Of a DNA stretch of 8,337 nt, positions 6,348 through 8,337 are shown piece by piece. The stretch comes from Methanobacteriota archaeon (lineage in GTDB: Archaea > Thermoplasmatota > Thermoplasmata > RBG-16-68-12), in the NCBI GenBank assembly GCA_005878515.1, contig VBLZ01000140.1, positions 1 through 8,337 of the forward strand, read 5' to 3'. The notes under the pieces are model-generated. The model did no database searches. It was not told the DNA's origin and saw nothing but the letters and a program-made list of their open reading frames with translations. The number at the start of each line of letters is the position of its first letter. The first letter of the stretch is position 1. Made by a program: the position numbers and the translations under genes.

Positions 6348-6803
6348 ATGGCCTACGATGACCTCAAAGAGTTCGAGGGCGAGACGTACACGGGCGTGGC
6401 CGTCGGCGGAGAGCACACGTGGCTCTATCCGAACGGCCTCTGGCGAGAGACGAAAGTAGCCCCAGACCGCTGGGATTTCACCTTCAGCTCGCTCAAGGAA
6501 CGGGAGCGAAGTGCGCCGCCCGGTTCGGGCGTCCCGGTGGGGACGCAGTACCACTGGTACATCCTGGCGCACCAACGCGTGCGGAAGATCGACGCGGACA
6601 GCTACACGACGCTCATGTCGGGGGTAAAGTACAAGATCGCCCACAAGCGGCCCCACTGGCGGAAATGGAGCTCGGCGTATCCGGAACAGCCATCCGAGAC
6701 AGAGAAGCTCATCTACGTCCTCGAGGAAACGTTGGCTAGCCTCCCCAAACCCGCCCCCGCGACTTCGCCTGCGTCAGAAATGCCGATGGCCGCTCGACCT
6801 TAG
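6348..6803 (+). CDS. Hypothetical protein, Trp/Tyr-rich, soluble
   Basis: I do not recognise this 151-residue protein. It has no signal peptide or membrane segment. It has many aromatic residues in its first 110 positions (for example W25, W32, W42, W70, W104, W107) and alternating short strands such as GETYTGVAVGGEHTWLY and TQYHWYILAHQRVRKI. A basic stretch VKYKIAHKRPHWRKW spans 93-107, and a helix EKLIYVLEETLASL spans 119-132. The last 18 residues are Pro/Ala-rich and probably disordered. The pattern suggests a small beta-rich ligand- or nucleic-acid-binding domain, but that is inference. An upstream in-frame ATG at 6282 would add 22 residues. I prefer 6348 because the added residues look unlike coding sequence and a TATA-like box suits 6348. 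The stop overlaps the stop of the oppositely oriented Roadblock-like gene. Confidence 0.75.
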   Translation: MAYDDLKEFEGETYTGVAVGGEHTWLYPNGLWRETKVAPDRWDFTFSSLKERERSAPPGSGVPVGTQYHWYILAHQRVRKIDADSYTTLMSGVKYKIAHKRPHWRKWSSAYPEQPSETEKLIYVLEETLASLPKPAPATSPASEMPMAARP

Positions 6804-7297
6804 CGCACGACCGGTGGAGCATCAACGACCGGGGCCGGCTTCGTGCGGAGGACCTCGACCACATCCTGCCGTTCCCGCAGGCGCCACAGGTGCTCGAGTT
6901 CCTGTCGCACCTCGACGAGGCGGTCCGTGTCGCCGTCCCAATGTTCGAGCACGGCCGCATGGCGACGCTCCAGCGCCTTCACCTCGCGCGCGACCCGACG
7001 TTCCAGCCGATTCGACTCCCAACCGCGGTAGAGGAGGAACATCAAGATGTTGCGGCCGCGGCCGAACACGACCTGGTAGTCCTCGAGCTCGATGCTCCGC
7101 ACGTCCCCGTGACCCATCGAGTGAAACGACTGGTTCATGAAATCGACGATCGCGGTGAACATCGACGCGATGAGGTCTGGGTCCGCGCCGGTCGGGAGGC
7201 CGCGGGAAAGGTGAATCATCGGAACGCCACCGCGGTCGACCAGGAAGATGTGGTCCACGACGGGCCGGATCCATGCCATGGGTGTAGAGACCTTCAT
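6800..7297 (-). CDS. Roadblock/longin-like domain protein
   Basis: This is a 165-residue soluble protein. Residues 15-95 follow the Roadblock/longin-like layout. A strand HIFLVDRGGVPMIHLSR (16-32) is followed by a helix DLIASMFTAIVDFMNQSFHS (41-60), a strand pair VRSIELEDYQVVFGRGRNILMFLLYRG (66-92) and a helix from about 94. In archaea such domains are known as small dimeric partners of Ras-like GTPases or as signalling modules. No GTPase gene lies in this window. The second half (about 95-150) is a highly charged helical tail with many Arg and Glu residues, followed by a Pro/Val-rich end. The ATG at 7297 is used; the in-frame ATG at 7279 is an alternative that fits a TATA-like catttag at 7307-7313 on this strand. 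It is divergent from the hydrolase gene with an 82-nt gap. Confidence 0.7.
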   Translation of the reverse strand: MKVSTPMAWIRPVVDHIFLVDRGGVPMIHLSRGLPTGADPDLIASMFTAIVDFMNQSFHSMGHGDVRSIELEDYQVVFGRGRNILMFLLYRGWESNRLERRVAREVKALERRHAAVLEHWDGDTDRLVEVRQELEHLWRLRERQDVVEVLRTKPAPVVDAPPVVR

Positions 7298-7379
7298 CCC
7301 GAGGGGCTAAATGCTTCGGGAGCGGTTATCCGGGTTGATAGCCGAATGGCCGCATCCGGTGCCTCCTGGCGGTGAGCGA
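7298..7379. promoter_or_regulatory. Divergent promoter region
   Basis: These 82 bases separate the Roadblock-like gene (-) from the hydrolase gene (+). Three AT-richer patches lie in otherwise GC-rich DNA: ctaaatg (7307-7313), ggttatcc (7324-7331) and gttgatag (7335-7342). Any of them could serve as a TATA box in one direction or the other. The assignment of each to a gene cannot be settled by eye. Confidence 0.4.
7371..7375 (+). promoter_or_regulatory. Shine-Dalgarno deciding the hydrolase start
   Basis: GGTGA precedes the ATG at 7380 by 4 nt and matches the core of the archaeal anti-Shine-Dalgarno complement. The ATG at 7311, which would add 23 residues, lies on top of the likely TATA-like patch and has no such site. 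Confidence 0.5.
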
Positions 7380-8039
7380 ATGAGCGAAATCTCGGAAGTT
7401 CGGTTCCCATCCGCATCGGGGAGCGCAGAACTCCGCGGCATCGTCCACGGTCCGGAGCGTCCGAAGGCGGGCCTTGTGATCGCCCACGGTCGGTCGAATG
7501 ACCTGCGCAATCCGTTAATCCGACGGCTCGGGGAGGCCGTCGCATCCGAGGGCATTTGGGCGTTGCGGTTCAACTTCCGGTATGTCGACGCGAAGGGACT
7601 GGCGTCGAGGGACCTGTCCTGGGAGGAAGACGATCTCCACGGAGCGATTCTGTTCGCACACGAAGCGGTGCCGGCCCACAGGATCTTTCTGGCGGGTAAG
7701 TCGATGGGTGCGAGAGTGTGCGCTCGGGCGTCCGCGGATCCGGAGGTCGCCGGCGTCATCGCGTTGGGATATCCGCTCCATCCGCGGTTCCGAGCCGAGG
7801 TCCTGAATCCGCCCGAGTGGCCGTACCTCGCGAAACCCGCATTGTTCGTGCAGGGGGACCGCGACCCGTTCTGCGACCTGGACCGTCTTCGATCTGAGCT
7901 CACGAAGCTGAAGGAACCGGCGGACCTTGTCGTGGTGGAACATGCCGGGCACTCCTTTGAGCCGATCGGCGCGAAACGGGACACGTTCCCCGAAGTCCGA
8001 GACGCGATCGTGCGCTGGATCACTGGACAGATCGTATAG
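7380..8039 (+). CDS. Alpha/beta hydrolase of the KANL3/TEX30 (dienelactone-hydrolase-like) type
   Basis: This 219-residue protein is a compact alpha/beta-hydrolase. Strand 3 is followed by the oxyanion region GLVIAHGRSNDLRNPLI (31-47). The nucleophile elbow GKSMGA (106-111) places Ser108. GDRDPF (159-164) supplies the probable acid Asp162, and HAGHSF (188-193) the probable base His191, completing the triad. The GKSMG elbow, the RFNFRYVD strand before it and the QGDRDPF...HAGHSF pair are characteristic of the KANL3/TEX30 family of small cytoplasmic hydrolases. Their natural ester or amide substrate is mostly unknown. No signal peptide or lid domain is visible. The start at 7380 is preferred over ATG 7311 because of its Shine-Dalgarno and because the first predicted strand (SEVRFPSASG) begins right after it. 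Confidence 0.88.
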   Translation: MSEISEVRFPSASGSAELRGIVHGPERPKAGLVIAHGRSNDLRNPLIRRLGEAVASEGIWALRFNFRYVDAKGLASRDLSWEEDDLHGAILFAHEAVPAHRIFLAGKSMGARVCARASADPEVAGVIALGYPLHPRFRAEVLNPPEWPYLAKPALFVQGDRDPFCDLDRLRSELTKLKEPADLVVVEHAGHSFEPIGAKRDTFPEVRDAIVRWITGQIV

Positions 8040-8075
8040 GCCCTTACAGGATGGATGGCCTTCCATGAGGACGCA

Positions 8076-8096
8076 TCGGAGCCACCTTCGCTCCGA
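8076..8096. repeat. 7-bp perfect inverted repeat between convergent genes
   Basis: TCGGAGC (8076-8082) and GCTCCGA (8090-8096) form a perfect 7-bp stem with a 7-nt loop. It lies in the 68-nt gap between the hydrolase stop (8039) and the stop of the converging partial gene (8108), a place where a terminator for both would be useful. A weaker hairpin, ATGGA/TCCAT (8051-8066), lies beside it. No T-tract follows either, so termination is only inferred. Confidence 0.35.
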
Positions 8097-8107
8097 GTCG
8101 GCCGCGC

Positions 8108-8337
8108 CTAGGCTTGCGAACGGACGCGGATCAACTCCGCGGACGGGACGTTGCCCACCAGGGTGGATAGCACGGAAGCCTCCACCGCGTCGAGCCCCTG
8201 CGGGTCTCGGGTCACGAGGTCCTCCAAGTCTTCCGTCTTGAGCATCGACAGCTCGTTGTCCGGGATCCCGAGTCGCTTCCGCTTGCCGCCGACCCTGCGG
8301 TCTCCGAGGGACACGAATCGATACCAAGTGGGAGTTC
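8108..8337 (-). CDS. Hypothetical protein, C-terminal part, cut by the right edge
   Basis: The frame is open from the window edge to a TAG at 8108 and gives at least 76 residues. Codon third positions are strongly G/C, as in the neighbouring genes, which supports coding. Visible features are a basic patch (GDRRVGGKRKRLG) and then an acidic helical segment ELSMLKTEDLEDLVTRDPQG. The end is SAELIRVRSQA. GTG 8314 is a possible internal start, but no Shine-Dalgarno or well-placed TATA-like box supports it, so the gene probably begins outside the window. I do not recognise the family. It converges on the hydrolase gene. Confidence 0.6.
   Translation of the reverse strand, partial: TPTWYRFVSLGDRRVGGKRKRLGIPDNELSMLKTEDLEDLVTRDPQGLDAVEASVLSTLVGNVPSAELIRVRSQA

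Noticed and set aside
7515..8327. 270-codon minus-strand open frame opposite the hydrolase
   Set aside because: The plus strand encodes a full catalytic triad; the opposing frame is Arg/Gly/Pro-rich and also covers the intergenic hairpins.
1..8337. Mobile element, CRISPR array, defence island or tRNA/rRNA gene
   Set aside because: No transposase, integrase, terminal repeats, regularly spaced repeats, nuclease/defence proteins or tRNA-like cloverleaf were seen; base composition looks even across the window.

Overview
The window looks like a chromosomal segment of a high-GC archaeon. Promoters appear as short AT-rich TATA-like boxes about 27-38 nt upstream of start codons. The clearest case is an ATG at 79 with a box at 44-53 and no Shine-Dalgarno, suggesting a leaderless mRNA. 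Genes inside the operon instead carry GGTGAT-type Shine-Dalgarno sites matching the archaeal 16S tail. A secreted protein is rich in N-X-S/T sequons. A terrestrial, high-GC Thermoplasmatota-type lineage is my best guess from this style and from the Roadblock-like protein; that is inference and no marker gene settles it.

Layout from left to right. A 391-residue helical/coiled-coil protein of unknown function (79-1254, +) is followed by a small dimeric alpha/beta-barrel (ABM-like) protein (1313-1642, +). This runs head-on, with a 3-nt gap, into a five-gene minus-strand operon read from about 6160 down to 1646. The operon order is: a signal-peptide, C-terminally anchored, probably glycosylated surface protein (5090-6148); ABC ATPase 1 (4183-5106); ABC-2 permease 1 (3347-4183); ABC ATPase 2 (2430-3350); ABC-2 permease 2 (1646-2425). 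Every junction overlaps or has a gap of only 4 nt, so the five products were probably made together. They probably form one or two ABC-2-type exporters with an extracellular partner. The substrate is not evident.

Right of the operon promoter is a 151-residue unknown protein (6348-6803, +), which overlaps by 4 nt the end of a Roadblock/longin-like protein on the opposite strand (6800-7297, -). That gene is divergent from a KANL3/TEX30-type alpha/beta hydrolase (7380-8039, +). A partial minus-strand gene of unknown function (8108-8337) runs off the right edge. A 7-bp inverted repeat lies between these last two convergent genes.

No tRNA, rRNA, CRISPR array, insertion sequence, integrase or phage gene was seen, and no intergenic stretch exceeds 300 bases. 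The longest, 6149-6347, holds the operon promoter and a possible promoter for the 6348 gene. I found no clearly undescribed system. The surface-protein plus double ABC-2 operon is the most interesting unit.
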